DNA from: VAZQ01 sp963785745
GTDB taxonomy: Bacteria > Pseudomonadota > Alphaproteobacteria > Rhizobiales > Xanthobacteraceae
NCBI GenBank assembly: GCA_963785745.1
Contig: CAWAWR010000009.1
Span: 372,001-436,000, forward strand
Direction of reading: 5' to 3'
Length of the DNA stretch: 64,000 nt
A program made the translations under genes and the position numbers. Each line of letters opens with the position of its first letter. Position 1 is the stretch's first letter. Under the pieces are notes generated by a model. The model was not told where the DNA came from, ran no database searches, and saw nothing but the letters and a program-made list of their open reading frames with translations. Below, piece after piece: positions 9,150-18,164 of this stretch.

Positions 9150-9961
9150 GCCGCTCTCCGTCCGAACAGCTTGTCGAGAAAGCCCTTGCGGTCGCTCGGT
9201 ATCGTCATCGGCACGTCATGGCCTTTGAGCCTGCGCGCCGCATCGCAATAGGCCCGGGCCGGTGCGCTGGTGGCATCGCCGAGCGTGACCGGCGTGCCGA
9301 TGTTGGAGGCGCGCAGTACTTCCTCGCTCTCCGGAATAATTCCGAGCAGCGGCAGCGACAGGATGTCCAGCACGTCGTTGATATGGAGCATTTCGCCGCG
9401 CGCCGCGCGCGCAGGATCGTAGCGCGTGATGAGGATGTGCTTTTCGACGCGCTCGCCCTTTTCGGCCCGTTCGGTCTTGGAATCGAGCAGCCCGATAATG
9501 CGGTCGGAGTCGCGGACGGACGAGACTTCCGGATTGGTGACGATGACGGCCGTATCGGCGTATCGCATCGCCAGGGTGGCGCCGCGCTCGATGCCGGCAG
9601 GACTATCGCAGATGACCCAGTCGAATTTCGCCCGCAGCTCCTTGATTACGCGTTCGACGCCTTCTTCCGTGAGGGCGTCCTTGTCCCGGGTTTGCGAGGC
9701 CGGGAGAAGCGAGAGTGTCTCGACGCGCTTGTCGCGGATCAGCGCCTGATGAAGCTTGGCGACGCCCTGCACGACGTTGATCAGGTCGTAGACGACCCGC
9801 CGCTCGGCTCCCATCACCAGGTCGAGGTTGCGCAACCCGACGTCAAAGTCGACGACGACGACCGACTGGCCGGTGGCCGCGAGCGCGGCGCCAAGCGCGG
9901 CGGTCGAGGTGGTCTTGCCCACGCCTCCCTTACCGGATGTAACGACAATGACCTTGCTCAT
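9146..9961 (-). CDS. minD: Septum site-determining ATPase MinD
   Basis: 271 residues from the ATG at 9961; longer in-frame starts to 9994 are not needed. The deviant Walker A box KGGVGKT is at residues 11-17 with signature Lys11, followed by 'DFDVGLRNLDLVMGAERRVV' and 'DSPAGIERGA' (Walker B region). The C-terminus 'KGFLDKLFGRRAA' is the amphipathic membrane-targeting helix. MinD recruits MinC to the membrane and is cleared by MinE. It begins 16 bases after minC. Confidence 0.96.
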   Translation of the reverse strand: MSKVIVVTSGKGGVGKTTSTAALGAALAATGQSVVVVDFDVGLRNLDLVMGAERRVVYDLINVVQGVAKLHQALIRDKRVETLSLLPASQTRDKDALTEEGVERVIKELRAKFDWVICDSPAGIERGATLAMRYADTAVIVTNPEVSSVRDSDRIIGLLDSKTERAEKGERVEKHILITRYDPARAARGEMLHINDVLDILSLPLLGIIPESEEVLRASNIGTPVTLGDATSAPARAYCDAARRLKGHDVPMTIPSDRKGFLDKLFGRRAA

Positions 9962-9977
9962 GCTTGTGACCTCCTGC

Positions 9978-10685
9978 TCAATCCAACGGAGCAACTCTCA
10001 ACACACCATCTTCAAGCCAGGACTGGACCGCCTGCGAGCGGACTTGATCCAATTCCTCGGCGGTCCGGTAATAGCCGTTGATTGCAAGCAATTCGGCTTC
10101 GTTCTTCCGGCAGAATATCCGTGCGCGCCCGTCGCCCTTCGACCCCGCCATGGCGCGCCCCCGGAGCGTGCCGTAGACGTGAATGGAGCCGCCGGCGACG
10201 ATTTCCGAACCCGAAGCGACCGAGCCGAGCACCGTGACGTCGCCGTTCGGAAAGAACACCGTCTGGCCGGAGCGGATCGGCGTTTCGATCAGCAAAGACG
10301 TCGGCTCCTCGGGCGCGGCGGCTTTCTCGCTAGGGGCATCGGCAGCGGGCGCGGGCGTGGCTTGCCGTTCCGCCGTGCGTCCCCCGGTCAGGAGCGGTGG
10401 CAACGACGGATCGAGTTGTGAAGCGTCGGCGCCTTCAAGACCTATGATGCGGATGTTGCGCTCGGCGAGCTGTCCGAGCAGATGGCGAATTCCGACCTGG
10501 CCCAATTTGACGGTGCTGAGGTCGAGCACGACCGGCCTGCCGGCAAAGAACCCCGGCGAATTTTTCGCCCAGTTGTCGAGCTGAGCGAGCCACTCAATGA
10601 TCGGCGCCTGAGGAGCCAACACAAACGCGATGTACGAGCGAATACAAAACCGGATCGAGTTGTTCGCATCGTTGGTGTTGGTCAC
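9978..10685 (-). CDS. minC: Septum site-determining protein MinC
   Basis: 235 residues if translation starts at the GTG at 10685, which has GAAGG five bases upstream. The frame stays open to a TTG at 10727, but that codon has no ribosome site and adds a Lys-rich stretch just beside a CtrA-type box. The N-terminal domain ('IRFCIRSYIAFVLAPQAP') and a Pro/Ala linker (about 115-140) are followed by the C-terminal beta-helix 'SGSEIVAGGSIHVYGTLRGR', which binds MinD and FtsZ. It is first in the minCDE operon. The upstream region carries a perfect TTAA-N7-TTAA box and a repeated TGTTGGCG octamer, listed separately. Confidence 0.92.
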   Translation of the reverse strand: MTNTNDANNSIRFCIRSYIAFVLAPQAPIIEWLAQLDNWAKNSPGFFAGRPVVLDLSTVKLGQVGIRHLLGQLAERNIRIIGLEGADASQLDPSLPPLLTGGRTAERQATPAPAADAPSEKAAAPEEPTSLLIETPIRSGQTVFFPNGDVTVLGSVASGSEIVAGGSIHVYGTLRGRAMAGSKGDGRARIFCRKNEAELLAINGYYRTAEELDQVRSQAVQSWLEDGVLRVAPLD

Positions 10686-10705
10686 GACGGCCTTCGATTT
10701 TTTTG

Positions 10706-10895
10706 TGTTGGCGAGTGGATCGAGCAATAGATCGGGATGGTTAACGAGTGATTAATTTCAAATAATTCATGAAGATGATCGGAATGTTGGCGGTAGTATA
10801 CTCCCGGAAAGTTAGGTCGCCGGTAAGCGCATCCGGGCTCGGGTATCCGGTTACATCTCTCGAGTGTTGGCGCATTACTGTAAAATTCGCCAACA
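10706..10895. other. Four copies of the octamer TGTTGGCG upstream of minC
   Basis: TGTTGGCG occurs at 10706-10713, 10785-10792 and 10865-10872 in the same orientation, spaced 79 and 80 bases, and its reverse complement at 10888-10895. The last two make an inverted repeat with 8-base arms and a 15-base spacer. The CtrA-type box lies between the first and second copies. No T-tract follows the hairpin, so a terminator for the gene at 10961 is unlikely. A repeated regulator site is the more likely reading. Confidence 0.45.
10741..10755. promoter_or_regulatory. CtrA-type box upstream of minC
   Basis: The sequence TTAACGAGTGATTAA is a perfect TTAA-N7-TTAA full site for the alphaproteobacterial cell-cycle regulator CtrA. 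It lies 55 bases upstream of the preferred minC start. The match and its palindromic form are seen directly; binding by CtrA is inference, supported by reports from memory that CtrA controls min genes in Sinorhizobium meliloti. Confidence 0.65.
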
Positions 10896-10960
10896 GCATT
10901 GCTGCGGCGTGACGTGACCGGCGGTGGCTCTTCTTGCGTTGCTTTGATTCGCGCCGGCGA

Positions 10961-11536
10961 TCAATCCTTGTTTTCATTGCGATCGTCGACGAAGCGGATC
11001 GCGATCGGCCGGCCGGCGATCGCGCCGCCCATCTCCTTGCTGAACGGCATCGGCGTGCAGCGCTCGAGCGCCGCGTCGATGGCGCGGCCATAGATGCGTC
11101 GCGTGTCGGGATCGGCCTCGGTGCTGGTGTAGGTCACCCTAGGAGCGGCGACGGGTTCGCCGGTCCGCTTGAAGCTGAAGAGCACCGACATCTGCATTCC
11201 GGAAAACGCCTCGTTCAACGGCGGCGGCTCCCAGCATGCCCGCAGCGCCGCGTAGAGCTCGCGCAGCGAATTGACCGGGCCTTCGGGCGCGCGGCCACGC
11301 TCGGCGCTGCGGCTATGAACGGTCAGGCGCAAGCCCTGTCCAAATGACGGCGTCGACGGCACGCAGGGCCAGGGCCCAAACACGCCGCAAAACGACGGCG
11401 TGCACGGCGCCGCATCGAACACGCTGCACGGGGCCGAGGGGTTCAGAGGATCGACGGCCACCGCCGGACCGGCATCAAGCATCGCGCCTGCCATGGCGGC
11501 GATGAACAGCGCACCGGTTCGACAAGCCAATGCCAT
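10961..11536 (-). CDS. Secreted protein with TonB/TolA-like C-terminal domain (191 aa)
   Basis: 191 residues from the ATG at 11536, which follows GGCGGAGACACG. The signal peptide ends near 'GPAVA'. Residues 30-70 are Cys/Pro-rich (C-x6-C-x3-C pattern). The C-terminal 100 residues ('MSVLFSFKRTGEPVAAPRVT', 'ALERCTPMPFS', 'GRPIAIRFVDDR') follow the strand order of TonB/TolA C-terminal domains and resemble uncharacterised secreted rhizobial proteins. Periplasmic location is likely; no membrane anchor is seen, so it is not a complete TonB. It is upstream of minC on the same strand, 275 bases away. Function unknown. Confidence 0.65.
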   Translation of the reverse strand: MALACRTGALFIAAMAGAMLDAGPAVAVDPLNPSAPCSVFDAAPCTPSFCGVFGPWPCVPSTPSFGQGLRLTVHSRSAERGRAPEGPVNSLRELYAALRACWEPPPLNEAFSGMQMSVLFSFKRTGEPVAAPRVTYTSTEADPDTRRIYGRAIDAALERCTPMPFSKEMGGAIAGRPIAIRFVDDRNENKD

Positions 11537-11759
11537 CGTGTCTCCGCCTGGCAGCGCGCGCGATGATAGCCGACGAGCGGGCCGGCTACATCCCCCGGCG
11601 CGTGCCTGCGGTTCCGCAGGTCGAACTGGGGAATTTGGTTCGATATGGCGGCGATGGGGCAAAAGCGTGGTGCGGAACGAAATGAGATGCGGGGGCATTG
11701 GTACCTGTTGGACGGCCGCAACGCGAACGCGGCGTTGCTCAATGAACGGAGAATTGGTC

Positions 11760-12212
11760 ATGAGTAGATCGATTAAAATTGTCGTTGCGGCGCTGATGAC
11801 TGCGGCGATGCCATTGCTCGTTGCGCCCGCCGGAGCGGCGCCACTGTCTTCGCCGATGGCGCTGAAGGACGCGGCGGCGTCGCCGATCGAGAACGTGCAA
11901 TGGCGCCGCGGTTGGGGTTGGGGGCGGGGCGGATGGGTAGGCCCTGCTGTTGCAGGCGCCATCATCGGTGGAGCGATCGTAGGCGCCACGCGGCCTTACG
12001 GCTACTACGGCGGCTACGGCCCCTATGACGGCTATGCCTACGCGCCCGGTTACGCCGGCTCCGGTTACGCCGGCTATAGCGGGGGTTACGTCGCGGCTCC
12101 GGCGTACGGTGGCGGCGACGACGTTGCCTATTGTCAGCAGCGCTTCAGGTCCTACGATGCGCGCTCGGGCACCTATCTCGGATACGACGGCATGCGTCAT
12201 CCGTGTCCGTGA
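11760..12212 (+). CDS. BA14K-family small secreted protein
   Basis: 150 residues from the ATG at 11760 with ACGGAG upstream. The signal peptide ends 'APAGAAP'. A short glycine-rich hydrophobic span ('VGPAVAGAIIGGAIVGA') follows, then a Tyr/Gly repeat region ('GYYGGYGPYDGYAYAPGY'). The C-terminus 'YCQQRFRSYDARSGTYLGYD' and 'GMRHPCP' is the BA14K signature, first described from a Brucella immunoreactive protein with lectin-like activity. It is divergent from the TonB-like gene and is followed 45 bases later by a strong terminator, so it is monocistronic. Confidence 0.85.
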   Translation: MSRSIKIVVAALMTAAMPLLVAPAGAAPLSSPMALKDAAASPIENVQWRRGWGWGRGGWVGPAVAGAIIGGAIVGATRPYGYYGGYGPYDGYAYAPGYAGSGYAGYSGGYVAAPAYGGGDDVAYCQQRFRSYDARSGTYLGYDGMRHPCP

Positions 12213-12256
12213 TGCCCAGGTCTTCGGCCTGACGTAAGACCGAACACAGAAAATGA

Positions 12257-12286
12257 AAGACCGCCCTCCGGGGCGGTCTTTTGCTT
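12257..12286 (+). terminator. Rho-independent terminator after the BA14K gene
   Basis: A perfect 10-base-pair stem AAGACCGCCC / GGGCGGTCTT closes a TCCG tetraloop (12257-12280) and is followed by TT-GC-TTTT. On the opposite strand the stem is followed by TTCATTTTC, so it may also end the small leftward gene at 12346. Confidence 0.85.
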
Positions 12287-12345
12287 TTGCAAAGCGCGCG
12301 AAGCGAAGCAGTGGCGCTCAGAGCGACTGTCGCGCTTTAGATGTT

Positions 12346-12453
12346 CTACTTGCGCGACCTACGATCCTGGACCTCGGCCCAAGCCAGCGCTGCGCCCAAG
12401 CCACCGAACGCAAACATGGCGACCGCGAGCACAAAGACGGCGTCCATCGGCAT
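12346..12453 (-). CDS. 35-residue single-span membrane peptide
   Basis: An ATG at 12453 with GGGAGAACACC directly upstream opens MPMDAVFVLAVAMFAFGG..., a 35-residue protein. One transmembrane helix (about residues 5-25) is followed by an acidic-to-basic tail ending RRSRK, so a periplasmic-N, cytoplasmic-C topology is expected. A second ATG at 12447 is also possible. Very similar tiny helices of the form 'MD..F..AVAAMFA..G' are common in Bradyrhizobium-like genomes (recollection). Role unknown; some such peptides adjust membrane complexes. Confidence 0.5.
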   Translation of the reverse strand: MPMDAVFVLAVAMFAFGGLGAALAWAEVQDRRSRK

Positions 12454-12593
12454 GGTGTTCTCCCGGCTCTCCTTAACCGGCAAACCGTTCGCCGGGATCG
12501 GCCGCGACAATCGACATCACGCTGACAGGTAAGCTCTCGCCGCCCGCTTAGGAAGGGCCCGACGATGGCAATCGAGACCCCGTCCGCCCCGTC

Positions 12594-13305
12594 CTAATAC
12601 ACGCCGAGATGCTGGGTGAGGTCGACGCCATCGCGGGTCAGGCCGGAAGGAGTCGAGACCACCGCAACCCGTCCGCTGTTGAGGATCGCGATATCGTCGG
12701 CGACATCGAGGACAAGCCGCGGATTTTGCTCGACCAGGATGATCGAGAGGCCGCTCTCCTTGAGCTTGCGGATCGTCGCCATCACGTCGGCGACGATCTG
12801 CGGCGCCAGCCCCTCGGACGGCTCGTCCATCAACAGAACCCGCGGATTGGCCATCAGTGCGCGGCCGATCGCGAGCATCTGCTGCTCGCCGCCGGAGAGA
12901 TGCGCCGCATATTGATGTTTGCGCTCGGCGAGGCGCGGGAACATGGCGAACACCGTGTCGGTGGTCCACGGCGCGTGCCGGCTGCCGGGGCCAGGCGGCC
13001 GCGCGGCGACGATCAGGTTCTCGCGCACGGTGAGGCTCTTGAAGATGCGGCGGCCTTGCGGGACGAGCGCGATGCCGCGCGCCGCGATCGATTCCGGCGG
13101 CAGGCGGGTGATGTTGGCGCCGAACACCTCGACGCTGCCGCCGCGGGCCGGCAGCAGGCCGACCACGACATTCATGCAGGTCGACTTGCCGGCGCCGTTG
13201 CGGCCGAGCAGCCCGAGCAGCCGTCCTTCGCCGAGCGCGAACGACACCTTCTGGAGGATGTGGCTATCCCCGTAATAGGCGTCGATGTCGTTGAGGCCGA
13301 GCGCG

Positions 13306-13316
<11 letters not shown>
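12594..13316 (-). CDS. livF: Branched-chain amino-acid-type ABC transporter ATPase LivF
   Basis: 240 residues from a TTG at 13316 preceded by GGGAGG at seven bases; this start overlaps livG by 11 bases, typical of coupling. A GTG at 13358 in the same frame has a poorer context. Walker A is GRNGAGKST, the ABC signature LSGGEQQ, Walker B 'RVLLMDEPSEGLAP', and the switch His is replaced by Gln in 'IILVEQNPRL', as is normal for LivF. It is the last gene of a leftward livK-H-M-G-F operon. In this family the ligand may be an amino acid but is often an aromatic or other carboxylate. Confidence 0.92.
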
Positions 13317-14039
<723 letters not shown>

Positions 14040-14043
<4 letters not shown>

Positions 14044-15035
14044 GGCTGGCGCTCCTCGGCCGGCCGCGCCGATGTTCCGTTCAGCCGCGTCTTGGCGACG
14101 TGCCAGCCCCAGCGGCAAAGCCGCACCGTACCCGGCACCAGCCCCTCCGGCATGAAGGTGATGATGACGATGAAGATCACGCCGAGCACCAGGTTCCAGC
14201 GCTCGATATAGGCGCTCACCACGTTCTTCATCACGACGACGATGACCGCGCCCGCGATCGGTCCGAGCAGCGTGGCGGTGCCGCCCGAGATCACCATCAG
14301 GAGCACCTCGGCCGAGGCGGTGAGCGCCGACACCTGCGGTGAGATGAACTGGTTGTAGTAGATGAACAGAAGCCCGGAGATTCCGGTCCAGAAGCCCGAA
14401 AACACGATCGCCAGGAAGCGGATCAGCCAGACATTGTAGCCGAGCGCGTTCATGCGCCGCGCCTGGTCGCGGGTGCCGCGCAGGCTCGCGCCGAACGGCG
14501 AGCGCACGAACAGCATCATCGTCCCGAACGCGAGCAGGAACACGACGAGGCAGGCGAAGTAGAACGAGGGCGCGCTCGACAGGCTTAGCCCGAACGGCGC
14601 CGGCCGCGTCGTCACGTTGACGCCGTTGTCGCCTCCCGTGAGGCTCGCCCACCGGTAGGCGATGCCCCAGACGATCTGTCCGAGCGCCAGCGTGATCATC
14701 AGGAAGCCGATGCCGGTCGAGCGCAGCGCCAGCACGGCAAAGATCGCGGACGATGCGAGCGTCACGACGATGGCGGCGCTGTTGGCGGCGAAGTGGCCGT
14801 AGCCCGCCTGCAACAACAGTGCTGCGGTATAGCCGGCGATGGCAAACAGGCCGGCGTGCCCGAGCGAGACCAGGCCGGCGTAGCCGACCAGCACGTTGAG
14901 CGCGAGCGCAAACACCGCGAACAGCAGGATCTGGCTCGCGATGTTGATGTAATAGGTGTTGCCGACCCACCAGGGCAGGGCAACGAGCAGCAGCAGCGCG
15001 ATGCCGATGGCCGCGTATCGAAGCCGTCCGTTCAT
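14040..15035 (-). CDS. livM: Branched-chain amino-acid-type ABC transporter permease LivM
   Basis: 331 residues with about nine hydrophobic spans, for example 'AAIGIALLLLVALPWWVG' and 'AALNVLVGYAGLVSLGH'-like at 45-65. The EAA-type cytoplasmic loop is around 'GTRDQARRMNALGYNVWLIR'. It ends with a basic cytoplasmic tail 'AKTRLNGTSARPAEERQP'. The ATG at 15035 overlaps the livH stop by four bases. Forms the transport pore with LivH, so the livH frameshift bears on whether this permease can work. Confidence 0.93.
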
Positions 15036-15911
15036 GCGACGACCCGGCCGAACAAGCCTTGCGGGCGCAGCACCAGGACCAGCAGCATCGGCAGGAACAA
15101 GATGACATAGGCGAGGTCGGGGAACATCGCCTGGCCGAAATTGTAGAGGAAGCCGAGAATGAAGCTGCCGACCAGCGCACCGAGCAGGCTGCCGGTGCCG
15201 CCGAGGATCACCACGATCAACGCCAGCGGCAGCATTTCGAAATCAAGGCCGGGATAGACCGACAGGAAGGGCGCACCCATGACGCCGGCGAACGCGGCGA
15301 GCGCCGCGCCCAGGCAGAACACCAGCGTGAACAGCTGCGAGACCTTGATGCCGCACACGCGCGCGATCTGAGGATCGTCGACGCCGGCGCGGATCATGGC
15401 GCCGAGCCGCGTCCAGTCGACCATGATCCAGAGCGCGATCGCTACGACGACCGCAACAGCGAGCACCGCCAGCCGATAGCGCGGGAAGAACATGCCCATC
15501 GCCTGCACCGCGCCGCGCAGCTCCGGGGGAGGCGTCGGTTGCCAGGGGTCGCCGGTCCAGATCATCAGGCAGACGTCGGCGATGATGAAGGCGAAGCCGA
15601 GCGTCAGCAGGACCTGCGGCAGCACCTGGCCTTCGAGGCGGCGCAGGAGGAAGCGTTCGATGATCGCCGCCAATCGCGGCCATCGCGAGACCGCTGAGCA
15701 GCGCCGCGAGCCAGAAGTTCATACCCCAGTCCAGGAACGACACGCCGAAATAAGCGCCCAGCATGAAGAAGGCGCCGTGCATCAGATTGGGGATGCGCAT
15801 CAGCCCGAAGATCAGCGAGAAGCCCGCCGACAACAGGAACAGCAAGCCGCCAAGCGCGAAGCTGTTGATCGCGAGGATGACGGCCTGCGCCGACGTGATC
15901 TGCTGCATCAT
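15032..15911 (-). pseudogene. livH: LivH permease gene split by a +1 frameshift
   Basis: Two overlapping frames together encode one LivH. From the ATG at 15911 (MMQQITSAQAVILAINSF) the first frame gives the N-terminal helices up to 'LAMAAIGG' and then turns into Arg/Pro-rich nonsense. The second frame carries 'IIERFLLRRLEGQVLPQVLL' through to the normal C-terminus 'LRPQGLFGRVVA'. Removing one G from the GGCGGCG at about 15664-15671 restores a continuous 'AAIGAIIERFLLRR', which matches the family. The total length of about 292 residues is normal. Either a real inactivating insertion, an assembly error, or (least likely) programmed frameshifting. Confidence 0.8.
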
Positions 15912-15969
15912 TGGAAAAGCGTCTCCGGCCCCCACAGAGCCGCCCGGCCGCCATCAGCGTTCTAGTCAG

Positions 15970-17214
15970 CTATTCCAGATACTTCGCCGGCGGATAGTCG
16001 CGCGCATAGACCGGATTCTTCAGAAACTCGGTCTCGTTGTAGGTCCAGAACTGGCTGACCTTCGGATAGGTCTTGATCACCGTGTTGACGAGCTGCTTGC
16101 CTTTGCGCTCGCAGCGGCGGATGAACACGTCGCCGATGACGTTTCCGTATTTGTCGAACTGTATCGGCCCGCGCGGCGTGTCGGTCAGCGAGACCTGGTG
16201 CAGCGCCTCGGCCAGCGCCTTGCGGTCGTCGGCCTTGCCGTCGAGCTTCTGGATCGCGGCCTCGACGCACTGGCCGGCGATATACATGCCGGCCGAGTAG
16301 CCGCCGGGCAGCACCTTGTAGTCCCGCTGCATGTCGGCGACGAAACGCTTGTTCGACGGGGTGTCGAGATCGGCCGAATAGTAGGCCGCGGAGATCACGC
16401 CGACCGCCTCGTCGCCGAGGCTGCGCAAGAGCGCATCGTCCATCGCGGTCCAGCCGGCGAGCAGCGGGATCTTTCCCTGCAGGCCGAGGTCGGCATAGGT
16501 GCGCATGAACCGCACCGGATTCGACCCGGCAAAGCCGTTGAACACGCAATCGACCTTGCCGATCTGCGCGATGTAGGGCGTGTAGTCCGGCGTCACCAGC
16601 GGTGGCCACAGTTTTTTCACGACGCGCCCGCCATTGTCCTCGAACACGCGCTGGAAGCCCGCCATCTGCTCGTACCCGAACGCGAAGTCCTCCGAGATCA
16701 GCGCCGCACGCTGGCGCTTGAGCTCCTTGGCCGCGTAGTCGCCCATGACGTGACAGCACTGCGCAGACGTCGCCGAGGGACGGATCACGAACGGATTGGC
16801 CGCCCGCTGGGTCACGTCCTCCGCCGCGGCGAGGCTGATTAGCGGTGTCGCGTTGTCGCGCACATAATTGGTGATGGCGAGGAGCTCGAAGGCGGCGAGC
16901 GGCCCGAGGATCACGTTGACCCTGTCGCGTTCGACCAGCTCTTGCGCCTTGGTGCGGGCACCGGCCGGATTGCCGCCGGTGTCGGCCGAGATGAAATCGA
17001 TCTTGCGCCCCGCGAGCGCGTTGCCCTTCTCCTTCAGGAAGGTGAGGATTCCCTGTTCCATCTGGATGCCGCCCTGCGCCAGCGGGCCGGTCTTGACGGT
17101 GAGCAGGCCGATCTTGAACGGCGCCTGAGCGTGGACGTAGGGCGCCCGCATTGCCGCAATCGCGGCGCCGGACGCAGCCAGACCTTTCAAGACACGGCGG
17201 CGATGAATAGCCAT
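15970..17214 (-). CDS. LivK-like ABC transporter substrate-binding protein with Tat signal
   Basis: 414 residues from the ATG at 17214 (GGGAGGAT upstream). The twin-arginine signal is 'HRRRVLKGLAASG', cleaved near 'VHAQA'. The mature part is a type-I periplasmic binding protein: 'FKIGLLTVKTGPLAQGGIQM', 'FISADTGGNPAGA', 'LISLAAAEDVTQ'. This branch of LivK-like proteins often binds aromatic or other organic acids, not leucine, and the neighbouring GST and cupin genes fit that; the ligand itself is unknown. First gene of the liv operon, 58 bases before livH. Confidence 0.9.
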   Translation of the reverse strand: MAIHRRRVLKGLAASGAAIAAMRAPYVHAQAPFKIGLLTVKTGPLAQGGIQMEQGILTFLKEKGNALAGRKIDFISADTGGNPAGARTKAQELVERDRVNVILGPLAAFELLAITNYVRDNATPLISLAAAEDVTQRAANPFVIRPSATSAQCCHVMGDYAAKELKRQRAALISEDFAFGYEQMAGFQRVFEDNGGRVVKKLWPPLVTPDYTPYIAQIGKVDCVFNGFAGSNPVRFMRTYADLGLQGKIPLLAGWTAMDDALLRSLGDEAVGVISAAYYSADLDTPSNKRFVADMQRDYKVLPGGYSAGMYIAGQCVEAAIQKLDGKADDRKALAEALHQVSLTDTPRGPIQFDKYGNVIGDVFIRRCERKGKQLVNTVIKTYPKVSQFWTYNETEFLKNPVYARDYPPAKYLE

Positions 17215-17390
17215 AATTGTATCCTCCCTGACTGGTCGTCTTATAATTGCGGCCAGCATGACTCGGTTTTGTGGCCTCCGCTAGCCTCCTTGAGGCCGGG
17301 GACTGCGTCGACTGGAGCCACGCTGCCGCGGTGAACGCACCGGCGCACAGTAATGCGCCATAACAATTTCGGGGTGAGGGGAGCATTGCG

Positions 17391-18047
17391 ATGAAGCTAT
17401 TTTCGTTCTGGCGTTCGCTGGCGACGTTTCGCGTCCGGATCGCGCTCAATCTCAAGGGGCTGTCGCCCGAGGTCGTCGATGTCGATCTGCTGAAAGGACA
17501 GCAGCGCAATCCCGAGTTTCGCGCGGTCAATCCGCAGATGGTCATCCCGGCGCTGGTCGAGGACGACGGGCGGATTCTGTTCCAGTCGCTGGCGATCCTC
17601 GAATATCTCGACGAAATCCGACCCGACCCGCCGCTGTTGCCGAAAGACCCGTTCGACCGCGCGCGGGTGCGCGGGCTCGCGCTGATCGTCGCTTGCGACG
17701 CCCATCCACTGGTGGTGCCGCGGATCCGTGGCTATCTCGAACACGAGTTGAAGCTCGACGAGCCGACGCGGCTGAAATGGATCCGGCACTGGAGCAACGA
17801 GGCGCTCACCGCGCTCGAAACCCATCTCAGCCGCGACAAGCAGACCGGACGCTATTGCCACGGCGACACGGTGACGATGGCCGATATCTGCCTAGTCACC
17901 CACGCGGTCGGCGCGAAACTGTTCGAGGTCGACCTCAAACCCTATCCGACGGTTTCGCGGATCGTCGATGAATGTCTCAAGATCGACGCCTTCGCACGCG
18001 CGCATCCGCTCAAGCAGCCGGGCGCACCGGCGGGTGGCGCGCACTAA
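17391..18047 (+). CDS. Zeta-class-like glutathione transferase / maleylacetoacetate or maleylpyruvate isomerase
   Basis: 218 residues from the ATG at 17391, after GGGGAGC. The N-terminal thioredoxin-fold has 'SLATFRVRIALNLKGLSPEV', close to the SSCSxRVRIAL hallmark of zeta-class GSTs but with the usual Ser-Ser-Cys replaced by Leu-Ala-Thr. 'MVIPALVEDDGRILFQSLAI' supplies the cis-Pro and glutathione gamma-Glu contact. The C-terminal domain carries 'GDTVTMADICLV'. Zeta enzymes isomerise maleylacetoacetate or maleylpyruvate in tyrosine, homogentisate and gentisate breakdown; the altered motif makes the exact reaction uncertain. Divergent from livK. Confidence 0.8.
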   Translation: MKLFSFWRSLATFRVRIALNLKGLSPEVVDVDLLKGQQRNPEFRAVNPQMVIPALVEDDGRILFQSLAILEYLDEIRPDPPLLPKDPFDRARVRGLALIVACDAHPLVVPRIRGYLEHELKLDEPTRLKWIRHWSNEALTALETHLSRDKQTGRYCHGDTVTMADICLVTHAVGAKLFEVDLKPYPTVSRIVDECLKIDAFARAHPLKQPGAPAGGAH

Positions 18048-18058
18048 GGGCCTCTGTT

Positions 18059-18135
18059 CCGCTCGTTCCCGCGCAAGCGGGGACCCAGTTCTTAAGAGCA
18101 AGATTTTGGATTCCCGCTTTCGCGGGAATGAGCGG
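18059..18135. repeat. Compound palindromic intergenic repeat
   Basis: CCGCTCGTTCCCGCG at the left pairs with CGCGGGAATGAGCGG at the right (one mismatch). Each half also folds on itself: TCCCGCGCAAGCGGGGA and ATTCCCGCTTTCGCGGGAAT. It fills the gap between the converging GST gene (17391) and Bug gene (18165). This is a common repeat type of Bradyrhizobium-like genomes. It could also slow or end transcription from both sides, but no T-tract is present. Confidence 0.75.
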
Positions 18136-18164
18136 AGGGAGAGAGCTCGTCCCGCTTCAGAACA

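Noticed and set aside
10865..10895. Terminator for the TonB-like gene
   Set aside because: The inverted repeat has a 15-base loop and no T-tract on either strand, and its arm recurs as a direct repeat upstream of minC.
15660..15680. Programmed ribosomal frameshift in livH
   Set aside because: No slippery heptamer or downstream pseudoknot is apparent, and LivH is not known to use frameshifting.
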